NCBI RefSeq assembly: GCF_026723825.1
Contig: NZ_CP113519.1
Coordinates: forward strand, 4,340,001 to 4,404,000
Source of the DNA: Pseudomonas sp. GOM7
GTDB taxonomy: Bacteria > Pseudomonadota > Gammaproteobacteria > Pseudomonadales > Pseudomonadaceae
Direction of reading: 5' to 3'
Length of the DNA stretch: 64,000 bases
In this document: positions 17,619 through 27,847 of the stretch, piece by piece
Position numbering within the stretch: position 1 is the first letter of the stretch
Layout: every line of letters begins with the position of its first letter
Made by a program: the position numbers and the translations under genes
Notes under the pieces: model-generated
Database searches by the model: none
The model's input: the letters and a program-made list of their open reading frames with translations, nothing else
Told to the model about the DNA's origin: nothing

Positions 17619-18244
17619 GATTGGCCCCGTGCCTGACGCGCCTTGGCCACGGTGTCGGCCCAGGTGTCGATGACCTTGTCCAGGTCGTTGCGATTGGCCT
17701 GCATGGATTGGGCGAACTGATCGCGGAACAGCTTGCCGACGTTGATGCCATTGATGATCACGTTGCGCAGCTTCCAGGTGCCATCCTCCGCGACCATGGT
17801 GTAGGACAATGGGTAGACCACGCCTTTGCCGTCACGGATTTCCATGCCGACCGAAGTCCGCTGCGGCTCCTCCGCGGCGCCTGGCAACACACGGATGTCC
17901 TGGTTGTCGTATTCGAGCAGGGCATTGCCGTAGAACTGCATCAGGCTACGCTTGAAGTTTTCCTGGAATCGGCTCATCTGTTCCGGCGAGGCCTGGCGCG
18001 AATAGCGCACGGTCATCACCCCACGAGAGATGCCTTCGACGTCCACCACGGGCCCGAGGATCTCGTTGAGCGACTCATAAAAGGCATTGGGGTCGCTGCG
18101 ATAGCGCTCCTTGTTGGCCTTGAGATCGGCCAGCAGGGTCTCGGTGGTCTGCTGCACCACCTCATGCGCGCTGGGCGCAGCGAACGCCAGCAGCGGCAAT
18201 ACCGCCAGCATGGCCAGCAGGGAGTTACGCAGGGTCTTGAGCAT
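17615..18244 (-). CDS. mlaC: MlaC, periplasmic phospholipid-binding protein
   Basis: A 209-residue exported protein; signal peptide MLKTLRNSLLAMLAVLPLLAFA with cleavage near AFAAPS. MlaC shuttles phospholipids between the outer-membrane MlaA complex and the inner-membrane MlaFEDB ABC transporter. The segments VEGISRGVMTVRYSRQASPEQ and NVIINGINVGKLFRDQF match the MlaC (Tol_Tol_Ttg2) family; Pseudomonas homologues are also called Ttg2D. The ATG at 18244 has GAGGGGC upstream and is preferred over the in-frame codon at 18262. Confidence 0.94.
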   Translation of the reverse strand: MLKTLRNSLLAMLAVLPLLAFAAPSAHEVVQQTTETLLADLKANKERYRSDPNAFYESLNEILGPVVDVEGISRGVMTVRYSRQASPEQMSRFQENFKRSLMQFYGNALLEYDNQDIRVLPGAAEEPQRTSVGMEIRDGKGVVYPLSYTMVAEDGTWKLRNVIINGINVGKLFRDQFAQSMQANRNDLDKVIDTWADTVAKARQARGQS

Positions 18245-18258
18245 GGTTTTGCCCCTCA

Positions 18259-18729
18259 TCACTTGGCTTCGTCTTTATTGACCGAATTGAGCAGGAACTT
18301 GCCGATCAGATCCTCCAGCACCAGCGCCGACTGGGTGTCGTGGATGGTGCTGCCGTCCTTGAGCACGGCCTCCTCTCCCCCCACGCTAATGCCGATGTAT
18401 TTCTCACCGAGCAGGCCAGCGGTCAGGATCGAAGCGGTGGAATCGTCCGGTAGATTGTTGACCTTGCTATCGAGTTCCAGGGTGACACGCCCCATGTAAC
18501 TGTCGTGATCCAGGTCGATCGCACTGACCTTGCCGATGGTCACACCGGCCATGGTCACCTTGGCCCGCACCGTGAGCCCGGCGATGTTGTTGAAATAGGC
18601 ATAGACCTTGTAGGTATCGCCAGCGGTACCGACGCTCAGGCCACTGACACGCAGGGCAAGCAGCAGCAAGGCCAGCAGACCGGCCAGGAGGAACAGGCCG
18701 ACACCAATCTCCAGCGTGCGGTTTTGCAT
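18259..18729 (-). CDS. mlaD: MlaD, inner-membrane MCE-domain protein
   Basis: A 156-residue protein with one N-terminal membrane helix (about residues 8-27) and a single MCE domain (GDTYKVYAYFNNIAGLTVRAKVTMAGVTIGKV). MlaD forms a hexameric ring on the MlaE permease and passes lipid to or from MlaC. Shorter than E. coli MlaD at the C-terminus but complete. Start overlaps the mlaE stop (TGATG). Confidence 0.94.
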   Translation of the reverse strand: MQNRTLEIGVGLFLLAGLLALLLLALRVSGLSVGTAGDTYKVYAYFNNIAGLTVRAKVTMAGVTIGKVSAIDLDHDSYMGRVTLELDSKVNNLPDDSTASILTAGLLGEKYIGISVGGEEAVLKDGSTIHDTQSALVLEDLIGKFLLNSVNKDEAK

Positions 18730-19526
18730 CAGAAATCTCCAAACATCAAAGCGGTCAGAATGAAGTCCAGCCCGAGCACGGCCAGCGAGGCGTATACCAC
18801 CGTACGCGTGGTGGCGCGGCTAATGCCTTCGGATGTGGGCTCGCAGTCGTAACCCTGGAACACGGCGATCCAGGTCACCACGAAAGCGAAGACGACGCTC
18901 TTGATCACACCATTGAGCACATCGTCGTAAAAGGAAACGCTGTTCTGCATGTTGACCCAGAACGAGCCCTCGTAGACACCGAGCCAGTCCACGGCGACCA
19001 TCGCCCCACCCCAGATGCCCACCACGCAGAAGATCATGGCCAGCAATGGCATGGAAATGAAACCCGCCCATAGGCGTGGTGCGACGATGTACTTGAGTGG
19101 ATCGACGCCGATCATCTCCAGGCTGGAGAGCTGTTCGGTGGACTTCATGTTGCCGATCTCGGCGGTCAAGGCCGAACCGGCACGCCCGGCGAACAGCAGC
19201 GCCGTGACCACCGGGCCCAGCTCGCGCAGCAGGGTCAGGGCGACCATCTGCCCCACCGCCTGCTCCGAACCATAGCTGACCAGGATGTTGTAGCCCTGCA
19301 GCGCCAGCACCATGCCGATGAAGATGCCTGACACGACAATGATCGCCAGCGACAGCACGCCCACGGCATAGAGCTGCTTGATCAGCAGTTGCAGGGGCTT
19401 GCCAGCCCGACTGCGACCGAACACGGCATGCCCGAGGAATAGCACCGAACGCCCCAGCGTGGCCACCACATCGATACCCGCACGGCCGAACAGGCGCACC
19501 CGCTCCAGCGGAGAAGTTCTACGCAT
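18729..19526 (-). CDS. mlaE: MlaE, permease of the Mla phospholipid ABC transporter
   Basis: A 265-residue integral membrane protein of the MlaE/YrbE family, with about five hydrophobic segments and the conserved LRELGPVVTALLFAGRAGSALTAEIG coupling region and EQLSSLEMIGVDP. It forms the channel of MlaFEDB. The ATG at 19526 overlaps the mlaF stop; an upstream TTG exists but is less likely. Confidence 0.95.
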   Translation of the reverse strand: MRRTSPLERVRLFGRAGIDVVATLGRSVLFLGHAVFGRSRAGKPLQLLIKQLYAVGVLSLAIIVVSGIFIGMVLALQGYNILVSYGSEQAVGQMVALTLLRELGPVVTALLFAGRAGSALTAEIGNMKSTEQLSSLEMIGVDPLKYIVAPRLWAGFISMPLLAMIFCVVGIWGGAMVAVDWLGVYEGSFWVNMQNSVSFYDDVLNGVIKSVVFAFVVTWIAVFQGYDCEPTSEGISRATTRTVVYASLAVLGLDFILTALMFGDF

Positions 19527-20335
19527 CAAGGTTTCCCCAACAGGTCATCGCGATAATCGGGAGCCGGATAATGGAACGGCACCGGGCCATCCGGAATGCC
19601 CTTCATGAACTGGCGAATGCGCGGGTTATCGGAATTCATCAGTTCGTCCGGCGTGCCATGCCCGAGCACCTGCGCATCGCCGACCACGTAGAGGTAATCG
19701 GCGATGCTGGCGGTTTCCGCCAGGTCATGGGAGACCACCACGCTGGTGATACCCAGCGCATCGTTGAGCAGGCGGATCAGGCGCACCAGCACTCCCATGG
19801 CGATGGGGTCCTGGCCGACGAACGGTTCATCGTACAAGAGGATCTGCGGATCCAGGGCAATCGCCCGGGCCAGAGCCACCCGCCGCTTCATGCCACCGGA
19901 CAGCTCGTCCGGCATCAATTCGACGGCACCGCGCAAACCGACCGCCTGCAGCTTCAACAGGACGATGTCACGAATCATCTCTTCCGGCAGCTTGGTATGC
20001 ACGCGCAAGGGAAAGGCCACGTTCTCGAACACATCGAGATCGGTGAACAGCGCACCACTCTGGAACAGCACACCCATCTGCTTGCGCATGTCGAACAGCT
20101 CATCGCGCGACAGCTTGGGCAGACTGACCCCGGCAACCCGCACGTCACCGGCGGACGGGCGCAGCTCGGCGGCGATCAGGCGCAGCAGCGTGGTCTTGCC
20201 ACAACCGGACGGCCCCATGATGCCGGTGACCTTGCCGCGCGGAATGCGGATGTCGACCTTGTCGAAAATGGCTCGCGAACCACGCTGGAAGCTGACGCCC
20301 TGCAGCTCGATCGCGTAATCGTGTTCGGCGCTCAT
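19526..20335 (-). CDS. mlaF: MlaF, ATPase of the Mla phospholipid ABC transporter
   Basis: A 269-residue ABC ATPase. Walker A GPSGCGKTT at residues 41-49, signature LSGGMKRR, Walker B ILLYDEPF, switch histidine in VVSHD. It powers lipid movement by MlaE and is first of mlaFEDCB. Divergent from kdsD; a TATAGT element on the minus strand near 20424-20429 could be its -10. Confidence 0.95.
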   Translation of the reverse strand: MSAEHDYAIELQGVSFQRGSRAIFDKVDIRIPRGKVTGIMGPSGCGKTTLLRLIAAELRPSAGDVRVAGVSLPKLSRDELFDMRKQMGVLFQSGALFTDLDVFENVAFPLRVHTKLPEEMIRDIVLLKLQAVGLRGAVELMPDELSGGMKRRVALARAIALDPQILLYDEPFVGQDPIAMGVLVRLIRLLNDALGITSVVVSHDLAETASIADYLYVVGDAQVLGHGTPDELMNSDNPRIRQFMKGIPDGPVPFHYPAPDYRDDLLGKP

Positions 20336-20538
20336 CTGAACTCCTTGAGAATCAAGCCTTCCTGGCAGACGCCACCTCCCATGCTCGGAGACACAACTGC
20401 TGGATGGCCGAAATGGCCGCGGACTATAGCATTTGCAGCCCCCAGGGCCCAGAGTACGGATTTGTAACGTTCAGATTCATGACAGCTTTGCGAGCCAGTT
20501 TGCGAATTGGAAAAGGTGAGCACGTCATCCTTTATCGG

Positions 20539-20544
20539 TATAAT
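20539..20544 (+). promoter_or_regulatory. TATAAT -10 element upstream of kdsD
   Basis: Perfect TATAAT 33 bp before the kdsD ATG. No good -35 at 17 bp; GTGAGC occupies that position. Likely promoter for kdsD-kdsC-lptCAB. Confidence 0.5.
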
Positions 20545-20576
20545 CCCCGCCTTTTCACCCGAAGCAGCCGCCGTAC

Positions 20577-21551
20577 ATGAGCCAACGCCCCGATCTGATC
20601 GAAACCGCCCGCCGCACCATCCGCATGGAAATCGAAGCCGTGCAGGATCTGCTGCCACGCCTCGACACCAGCTTCGTCAAGGCCTGCGAGATGATCCTCG
20701 ACTGCAAGGGGCGCGTGGTCGTGGTGGGCATGGGCAAATCCGGGCACATCGGCAACAAGATCGCTGCGACCCTGGCCAGCACCGGCACCGCCTCCTTCTT
20801 CGTCCACCCCGCCGAAGCCAGCCACGGTGACATGGGCATGATCACCAAGGACGACATCGTCCTGGCCCTGTCCAACTCCGGCACCACCGCCGAGATCGTC
20901 ACCCTGCTGCCGTTGATCAAGCGTCTGGGCATCCGTCTGATCAGCATGACCGGCAACCCCGAGTCGCCGCTGGCCAAGGCCGCCGAGGCCAATCTCGATG
21001 CCCGCGTGGCGCAGGAAGCCTGCCCGCTCAACCTGGCCCCCACCTCCTCGACCACCGCCAGCCTGGTCCTGGGCGACGCTTTGGCCATCGCCCTGCTGGA
21101 GGCGCGCGGCTTCACCGCCGAGGACTTCGCCTTCTCCCATCCCGGTGGAGCCCTGGGCCGACGCCTGCTGCTCAAGGTGGAGAACGTCATGCATGCCGGC
21201 GATACCCTGCCGCAGGTGCAACGTGGCACCAGCCTGCGCGACGCCCTGCTGGAAATGACCCAGAAAGGCCTGGGCATGACCGCCGTGCTGGAGCGCGACG
21301 GCCGCCTGGCCGGCATCTTCACCGACGGTGACCTGCGCCGCGCCCTGGACAAGGGCATCGACGTACGCCAGGCGCTGATCGACGAGGTGATGACCCCACA
21401 CGGCAAGACCGTACATGGTGAAATGCTCGCCGCGGAAGCCCTGAAAATCATGGAAGACAACAAGATCAGCGCCCTGGTGGTGGTCGATGCAGAAGACCGC
21501 CCGGTGGGCGCCTTCAACCTCGGCGACCTGCTGCGCGCAGGAGTGATGTGA
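20577..21551 (+). CDS. kdsD: D-arabinose 5-phosphate isomerase
   Basis: A 324-residue SIS-domain sugar isomerase with two C-terminal CBS domains. Converts ribulose 5-phosphate to arabinose 5-phosphate, the precursor of Kdo. Motifs: VVVGMGKSGHIGNKIAATLASTGT, HPAEASHGDMGM, SNSGTTAEI, and PTSSTTASLVLGDALA. Stop overlaps the kdsC ATG (TGATG). First gene of a Kdo/LPS-transport operon. Confidence 0.96.
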   Translation: MSQRPDLIETARRTIRMEIEAVQDLLPRLDTSFVKACEMILDCKGRVVVVGMGKSGHIGNKIAATLASTGTASFFVHPAEASHGDMGMITKDDIVLALSNSGTTAEIVTLLPLIKRLGIRLISMTGNPESPLAKAAEANLDARVAQEACPLNLAPTSSTTASLVLGDALAIALLEARGFTAEDFAFSHPGGALGRRLLLKVENVMHAGDTLPQVQRGTSLRDALLEMTQKGLGMTAVLERDGRLAGIFTDGDLRRALDKGIDVRQALIDEVMTPHGKTVHGEMLAAEALKIMEDNKISALVVVDAEDRPVGAFNLGDLLRAGVM

Positions 21552-22072
21552 TGAATACCTTGCTGCAGCGTGCCCGCGCCGTGAAACTGGCCGTGTTCGA
21601 TGTCGACGGCGTGCTCACCGACGGCCGCCTGTACTTTCTCGAAGACGGCAGCGAGTTCAAGACCTTCAACACCCTCGACGGCCATGGCATCAAGATGCTC
21701 ATGGCCTCGGGCGTGCGCACCGCCATCATCAGCGGGCGCAAGACCCCGGTGGTGGAGCGGCGTGCCAACAACCTCGGCATCCAGCATCTGTTCCAGGGCC
21801 GCGAGGACAAGCTCGTGGTACTCGACGGCCTGCTCGCCGAACTCGGCCTAAGCTATGAACAGGTCGCCTATCTGGGCGACGACCTGCCGGATCTGCCGGT
21901 CATGCGCCGCGTCGGCCTGGGCATGGCCGTGGCCAGCGCCGACGGTTTCGTCCGCCAGCACGCCCATGGCGTGACCCAGGCGCGTGGCGGCGAAGGCGCT
22001 GCGCGCGAATTCTGCGAACTGATCATGCGTGCCCAGGGCACGCTGGACGCGGCTCAAGCCGCTTACCTGTAG
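21551..22072 (+). CDS. kdsC: 3-deoxy-D-manno-octulosonate 8-phosphate phosphatase
   Basis: A 173-residue HAD phosphatase of the C0 type, with nucleophile motif FDVDGVLTDG near residue 16, second motif ISGRK and third motif YLGDDLPDLPVM. Dephosphorylates Kdo-8-phosphate to Kdo in the cytoplasm. The ATG at 21551 overlaps the kdsD stop; a GTG one codon upstream is less likely. Confidence 0.95.
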   Translation: MNTLLQRARAVKLAVFDVDGVLTDGRLYFLEDGSEFKTFNTLDGHGIKMLMASGVRTAIISGRKTPVVERRANNLGIQHLFQGREDKLVVLDGLLAELGLSYEQVAYLGDDLPDLPVMRRVGLGMAVASADGFVRQHAHGVTQARGGEGAAREFCELIMRAQGTLDAAQAAYL

Positions 22073-22080
22073 GGCACGAC

Positions 22081-22647
22081 ATGCCACGCAAAGCGCTCAA
22101 CCTGCTGATATTCGCCTTGATCGCCGTACTCGTCGGCGCACTCGGCTACTGGAACATCGCTCCGGAAACCAGCCGCACGCCGCAACAGACGGACAGCGAC
22201 GAGACCATCGACTTCTACGCCATCGGCGCGCACACCGTGCAGTTCCAGGACGATGGCAAGCTGCACTACCGCATGACCGCCGACAAGCTCGAGCACGTCA
22301 AGAGCACCGACATCACCCAGGTGCAAAACCCCAAACTGGATCTGTACCGCGGCACCAACCTGCCGTGGAAGGTCACCAGCCAGCGCGCCGAGGTATCCCC
22401 CGGCGGCAAAGAGGTGGAACTGATCGACGACGTGCGCATTGCCCGTACCGATGCCAAGAACCGCCCCACCATCATCACCAGTAGCCGCATGACCGTAATT
22501 CCTGACAAGGAATATGCGCAGACCGAGCAAGCCGTTAGAATCGTCGCGGCCAACGGGGTGACCACGGCACAAGGAATGAAAGCGTACTTGAATGACGGCA
22601 GGATGCTCCTGCTGTCCAACGTAAGAGGCCAGCATGAGGTTCGTTAA
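22081..22647 (+). CDS. lptC: LptC, LPS export protein of the inner membrane
   Basis: A 188-residue bitopic protein with an N-terminal membrane helix (about residues 6-23) and a periplasmic beta-jellyroll (LptC/YrbK family). It receives LPS from LptBFG and hands it to LptA. Follows kdsC after 8 bp and overlaps lptA by 14 bp, indicating coupled translation. Confidence 0.93.
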   Translation: MPRKALNLLIFALIAVLVGALGYWNIAPETSRTPQQTDSDETIDFYAIGAHTVQFQDDGKLHYRMTADKLEHVKSTDITQVQNPKLDLYRGTNLPWKVTSQRAEVSPGGKEVELIDDVRIARTDAKNRPTIITSSRMTVIPDKEYAQTEQAVRIVAANGVTTAQGMKAYLNDGRMLLLSNVRGQHEVR

Positions 22648-23173
22648 CACCCTCCCCCTGATTCTCAGCCTCGGCGCCGCATTTGGAAGCGCGGCCGCCT
22701 GGGCTCTGCCCTCCGATCGCGACCAGCCGATCCGCATCCAGGCCGATACCGCCGAACTGGATGACAAGCAGGGCGTGGCGGTCTATCGCGGCGACGTGAT
22801 CATCACTCAGGGCACCCTGAAGATCACTGGCGACACCGTGACCATCACCCAGACCGCCAGCGGCGACATCGACGTGTTCACCTCGGTCGGCAACCTCGCC
22901 TACTACGAGCAGAAGCCCGCCGTGGACAAGGAAATCGTCAAAGCCTACGGCAAGACCATCCAGTACTTCGCCAGCAACGAACGCATCGTACTGATCGACC
23001 AGGCCAAGGTGATCCAGGAAGGCAATACCTTCGAGGGCGAGAAGATCGTCTACGACACCCGCCGCCAGATCGTCAACGCAGGACGCGCCACCGGCAACAA
23101 CGTCAGCGTGCCGCGTCCGCGCATCGACATGGTCATCCAACCCAAGAACAAACCCGCGGATCAACAGCAGTAA
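22634..23173 (+). CDS. lptA: LptA, periplasmic LPS bridge protein
   Basis: A 179-residue secreted protein with signal peptide ending near AAAWALPSD. The mature part begins DQPIRIQADTAELDDKQGVAVYRGDVIITQGTLKI-like sequence characteristic of the LptA/OstA jellyroll that polymerises into the trans-envelope bridge. Overlaps lptC by 14 bp and its TAA overlaps the lptB ATG (TAATG). Confidence 0.95.
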   Translation: MRFVNTLPLILSLGAAFGSAAAWALPSDRDQPIRIQADTAELDDKQGVAVYRGDVIITQGTLKITGDTVTITQTASGDIDVFTSVGNLAYYEQKPAVDKEIVKAYGKTIQYFASNERIVLIDQAKVIQEGNTFEGEKIVYDTRRQIVNAGRATGNNVSVPRPRIDMVIQPKNKPADQQQ

Positions 23174-23898
23174 TGGCCATTCTCAAAGCCCAACACCTGG
23201 CCAAGAGCTACAAGGGCCGCCAGGTCGTACGCGACGTCAGCCTGAACATCGAGAGCGGCCAGATCGTCGGTCTGCTCGGCCCCAACGGTGCCGGCAAGAC
23301 CACCTGCTTCTACATGATCGTCGGCCTGGTGCAGGCCGACCAGGGACGTGTGCTGATCGACGACCTCGACGTCAGCCACCAGCCCATGCATGGTCGTGCC
23401 CGCGCCGGCATCGGCTACCTGCCGCAGGAAGCCTCGATCTTCCGCAAGCTGTCGGTGGCCGACAACATCATGGCCATCCTCGAAACGCGCAAGGATCTCG
23501 ACCGCGCCGGGCGCCAGGCGGAGCTGGAGAACCTGCTGCAGGAATTCCACATCCACCACATCTCAGGCAACCTGGGCATGAGCCTGTCCGGTGGTGAACG
23601 ACGCCGCGTGGAAATCGCCCGCGCCCTGGCCACCAACCCCAAGTTCATCCTGCTCGACGAACCCTTCGCCGGTGTCGACCCGATCTCCGTGGGCGACATC
23701 AAGCAGATCATCCATCACCTCAAGACCAAGGGTATCGGCATTCTCATCACCGATCACAACGTACGCGAGACCCTGGACATCTGCGAAACGGCCTACATCG
23801 TCAACGATGGCCAACTGATTGCCGAAGGCGACGCCGAGACCATCCTCGCCAACCAGACGGTGAAAGAGGTTTATCTGGGCCACGAGTTCCGTCTGTAA
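23173..23898 (+). CDS. lptB: LptB, ATPase of the LPS export ABC transporter
   Basis: A 241-residue ABC ATPase: Walker A GPNGAGKTT near residue 36, signature LSGGERRR, Walker B FILLDEPFAGVDP, switch His in ITDHNV. Works with LptF and LptG, which are not in this window, to extract LPS from the inner membrane. Ends the kdsDC-lptCAB run. Confidence 0.96.
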   Translation: MAILKAQHLAKSYKGRQVVRDVSLNIESGQIVGLLGPNGAGKTTCFYMIVGLVQADQGRVLIDDLDVSHQPMHGRARAGIGYLPQEASIFRKLSVADNIMAILETRKDLDRAGRQAELENLLQEFHIHHISGNLGMSLSGGERRRVEIARALATNPKFILLDEPFAGVDPISVGDIKQIIHHLKTKGIGILITDHNVRETLDICETAYIVNDGQLIAEGDAETILANQTVKEVYLGHEFRL

Positions 23899-23959
23899 AC
23901 ATCCATATTTAGATGACGGAAATAGGACAGCCCCTAGGCAAGGACGAGATTTTCAGGCA

Positions 23960-23965
23960 TATAAT
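23960..23965 (+). promoter_or_regulatory. TATAAT -10 element upstream of rpoN
   Basis: TATAAT 69 bp before the rpoN ATG, in the lptB-rpoN gap. The -35 position (GGCAAG) is poor, so tentative. Confidence 0.4.
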
Positions 23966-24033
23966 TTGCTTCCTGGCGGCGCTTCGGCGCCCTGATGTGG
24001 AAGGCGTAACTCGCCGGTAAATTAAGGTCTGCA

Positions 24034-25527
<1,494 letters not shown>

Positions 25528-25537
25528 GCAAGATCGA

Positions 25538-25558
25538 CTGCTCGTCCATGGCGAGCAG
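25538..25558. terminator. Hairpin after rpoN
   Basis: CTGCTCG / CGAGCAG with a 7-nt loop, 10 nt past the rpoN stop. No T-tract; more likely a processing or partial-termination hairpin. Confidence 0.35.
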
Positions 25559-25627
25559 GCCACAGTGTTCCGGTGGTGGGCCTCGTTAAGGCCTATCTCT
25601 TACACAAGGCAACAAGGAGAAAGCGGT

Positions 25628-25936
25628 ATGCAAGTCAACATCAGTGGACATCAGCTGGATGTGACCGACGCCCTGCGTGACTACATCGGCGAGAAACTCG
25701 GCCGACTGGAACGCCACTTCGACAAGATCACCAATGTTCAGGTGATCATGGAGGTCGAAAAGCTCAAGCAGAAGATCGAAGCCACCCTTCACGTTGCTGG
25801 CGGTGAGGTCGTCGCCAACGCCGAACATAACGATATGTACGCTGCCATCGACCTGCTGGCAGACAAACTCGACCGTCAACTTATCAAGCACAAGGAAAAG
25901 CAGCTCGATCGCCTGCAAGGCGCCACAGCCCGCTGA
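25628..25936 (+). CDS. hpf: Ribosome hibernation promoting factor, short form
   Basis: A 102-residue HPF/YhbH-type protein that binds the small-subunit decoding region and promotes ribosome dimer formation in stationary phase. Starts MQVNISGHQLDVTDALRDYI, with AAGGAGAAAGC upstream as a strong Shine-Dalgarno; the longer frame to 25565 is not used. Lies in the rpoN-ptsN interval, as in other gammaproteobacteria. Confidence 0.93.
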   Translation: MQVNISGHQLDVTDALRDYIGEKLGRLERHFDKITNVQVIMEVEKLKQKIEATLHVAGGEVVANAEHNDMYAAIDLLADKLDRQLIKHKEKQLDRLQGATAR

Positions 25937-25948
25937 CATTTCCCTTCC

Positions 25949-26413
25949 ATGATCCGACTTGAAAATATCCTGACCCCCGGCCGTTCCCTGGTGAACGTGC
26001 CGGGCGGCAGCAAGAAGCGTGTGCTCGAACAGATCGCCAGCCTGGTCGCCCGCGACCTCGATGAGCTGGACAATCAGGACATCTACGAGAGCCTCATCGC
26101 CCGCGAGAAGCTTGGCTCCACCGGCTTCGGCAACGGCATCGCCATCCCTCACTGTCGCCTGGCCGGCTGCAACGCACCGATCAGCGCCCTGCTGCGCCTG
26201 GACACGGCAGTCGACTTCGACGCCATCGACGGCGCGCCGGTCGATCTGCTGTTCGTCCTGCTGGTGCCGGAAGCCGCCACCGACGCCCACCTCGAACTCC
26301 TGCGCCAGATCGCCAGCATGCTCGACCGCCAGGACGTGCGCGAACGCCTGCGCCAGGCGCCGACCAGTGAAGCGCTCTACCAGGTGGTCGTGGACATCCA
26401 GAACGGTCAATAA
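25949..26413 (+). CDS. ptsN: Nitrogen PTS EIIA component
   Basis: A 154-residue EIIA-Ntr (PTS fructose-type EIIA). Phosphorylation site His68 in AIPHCRL. Acts as a regulator, not a sugar transporter, taking phosphate from NPr (PtsO) and EI-Ntr. Twelve bp after hpf and 2 bp before rapZ, so in one operon. Confidence 0.95.
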   Translation: MIRLENILTPGRSLVNVPGGSKKRVLEQIASLVARDLDELDNQDIYESLIAREKLGSTGFGNGIAIPHCRLAGCNAPISALLRLDTAVDFDAIDGAPVDLLFVLLVPEAATDAHLELLRQIASMLDRQDVRERLRQAPTSEALYQVVVDIQNGQ

Positions 26414-26415
26414 CC

Positions 26416-27273
26416 ATGCGCCTGATCATCGTCAGCGGTCGCTCCGGCTCCGGCAAGAGCACTGCCCTCGATGTACTCGAAGACAACGGTTTCTACTGCA
26501 TCGATAACCTGCCGGCCAGCCTGCTGCCGGATCTGGCCGAACGCTTCCTGCCGCAGAGCGATCTGATGCTGCCTCAGGTCGCGGTATCCATCGATGCGCG
26601 CAACCTGCTCAGCCAGCTACGGCGCTTTCCCGAACTGCTCGACGAAGTGCACAAGCGCGGTATTCGCTGCGAGGTGCTCTACCTCGACGCCGAAGACGAC
26701 ACCCTGCTCAAGCGTTTCTCGGAAACCCGTCGGCGCCACCCGCTGACCAACGACAACCGCTCACTGGCAGAAGCCATCGCTTACGAAAGCCAGTTGCTGG
26801 CGCCGATCATCGACCTGGCCGACCTGAAGATCGACACCACGCGCCTGAACCTCTACCAGTTGCGCGACACCCTCAAGCTGCGCCTGCTCGGGCAAACCCA
26901 GAGCGGCACGGCCTTTCTCGTCGAATCCTTCGGTTTCAAGCGTGGCATGCCGGTCGATGCCGACCTGGTGTTCGACGCCCGCTGCCTGCCCAACCCCTAC
27001 TGGAAGCCGGAGCTGCGCGACTTCTCCGGTCTCGATCAGCCGGTCATTGACTACCTGGCCGCGCAGCCGGAGGTCGAAGATATGTATCAGGACATCCTCA
27101 CCTACCTGGAGAAGTGGCTGCCGCGCTTCGCCGCCAGCAACCGCGCCTACGTGACCATCGCCATCGGCTGCACGGGTGGACACCATCGTTCGGTGTACCT
27201 GGCCGCACGCCTGAGCGAAGCCCTCAAGCATTCGTTGAAGAACGTCCAGGTTCGCCACCGCGACCTCAGCTAA
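26416..27273 (+). CDS. rapZ: RNase adapter protein RapZ
   Basis: A 285-residue P-loop protein with Walker A GRSGSGKST at residues 7-15 and the family signature IAIGCTGGHHRSV in the C-terminal RNA-binding domain. In E. coli RapZ binds small RNAs and guides RNase E to GlmZ; in Pseudomonas the target is not established here. Between ptsN and ptsO. Confidence 0.94.
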   Translation: MRLIIVSGRSGSGKSTALDVLEDNGFYCIDNLPASLLPDLAERFLPQSDLMLPQVAVSIDARNLLSQLRRFPELLDEVHKRGIRCEVLYLDAEDDTLLKRFSETRRRHPLTNDNRSLAEAIAYESQLLAPIIDLADLKIDTTRLNLYQLRDTLKLRLLGQTQSGTAFLVESFGFKRGMPVDADLVFDARCLPNPYWKPELRDFSGLDQPVIDYLAAQPEVEDMYQDILTYLEKWLPRFAASNRAYVTIAIGCTGGHHRSVYLAARLSEALKHSLKNVQVRHRDLS

Positions 27274-27288
27274 GGAATCCCTGCCGCG

Positions 27289-27561
27289 ATGCCAATCCGC
27301 GAAGTCACCATCATCAACAAACTCGGCCTGCACGCTCGTGCTGCCGCCAAATTCGTCGGTGTTGCCAGCCAGTACCCCTGCCAGGTGCGTATCGGCCGTA
27401 GCAGCGACAGCCTGGTGGACGGCAAGAGCATCATGGCGGTGATGATGCTGGCGGCCGGCAAAGGCACCCCGGTGCATCTGCACACCGAGGGCGAGCAGGA
27501 CGAAGCGGCCATGCAGGCGCTGATCGCGCTGATCGACAACTATTTCGACGAGGGCGAATAA
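27289..27561 (+). CDS. ptsO: NPr, HPr-like phosphocarrier of the nitrogen PTS
   Basis: A 90-residue HPr-family protein with the phosphorylatable His15 in NKLGLHARAAAKF and a Ser in GKSIMAVMML. Passes phosphate from EI-Ntr to PtsN. Last gene of the rpoN cluster. Its TAA stop leads directly into a heptamer array. Confidence 0.94.
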   Translation: MPIREVTIINKLGLHARAAAKFVGVASQYPCQVRIGRSSDSLVDGKSIMAVMMLAAGKGTPVHLHTEGEQDEAAMQALIALIDNYFDEGE

Positions 27562-27610
27562 AGCAGCTGCAAGCTGCAAGCTGCAAGCTGCAAGCTGCAA
27601 GCTGCAAGAC
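27561..27610. repeat. Heptamer array (tandem GCAAGCT units)
   Basis: About six near-perfect tandem copies of the 7-mer GCAAGCT starting at the last base of the ptsO stop codon. It belongs to the same NCAAGCN family as the arrays at 7956-7987, 8360-8391, 33149-33226 and 33777-33882, but here without an inverted partner. Confidence 0.85.
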
Positions 27611-27647
27611 ATCCATCGTGCACGGAGCGCCCGGTATACGCGACGCC

Positions 27648-27714
27648 GTAGGGTGCGCCGTGCGCACCAAGCCGCTGCATCCGAAGCACAAGCGGTGCGC
27701 ACAGCGCACCCTAC
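27648..27714. repeat. R2 palindromic repeat pair
   Basis: Starts GTAGGGTGCGCCGTGCGCACC-like and ends GCGGTGCGCACAGCGCACCCTAC-like. Second member of a four-repeat cluster between ptsO and the zip gene. Confidence 0.85.
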
Positions 27715-27719
27715 GAACT

Positions 27720-27786
27720 GTAGGAGCGAGCTCTGCTCGCGAACGCAGGTAACGCCAAAAGCTTCGCGAGCAGAGCTCGCTCCTAC
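27720..27786. repeat. R3 palindrome, 24-bp perfect arms
   Basis: Left arm begins GTAGGAGCGAGCTCTGCTCG (27720-27743); the right arm 27763-27786 is its exact complement; loop 19 nt. Also able to act as a strong transcription-blocking hairpin between the convergent ptsO and zip genes. Confidence 0.85.
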
Positions 27787-27798
27787 ACATGTACAAAG

Positions 27799-27847
27799 GT
27801 AGCCCGGATGCAATCCGGGAGCCCTCCCCCGGATTAATGCGGGCTAC
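27799..27847. repeat. R1 palindromic repeat pair overlapping the zip stop codon
   Basis: Intact left arm at 27799-27819 and a diverged right arm at 27828-27847. The TAG stop of the zip gene (minus strand, 27846-27844) lies inside the right arm. Confidence 0.8.

Noticed and set aside
27561..27610. CRISPR-like array
   Set aside because: The units are 7 bp with no spacers and no cas genes nearby.
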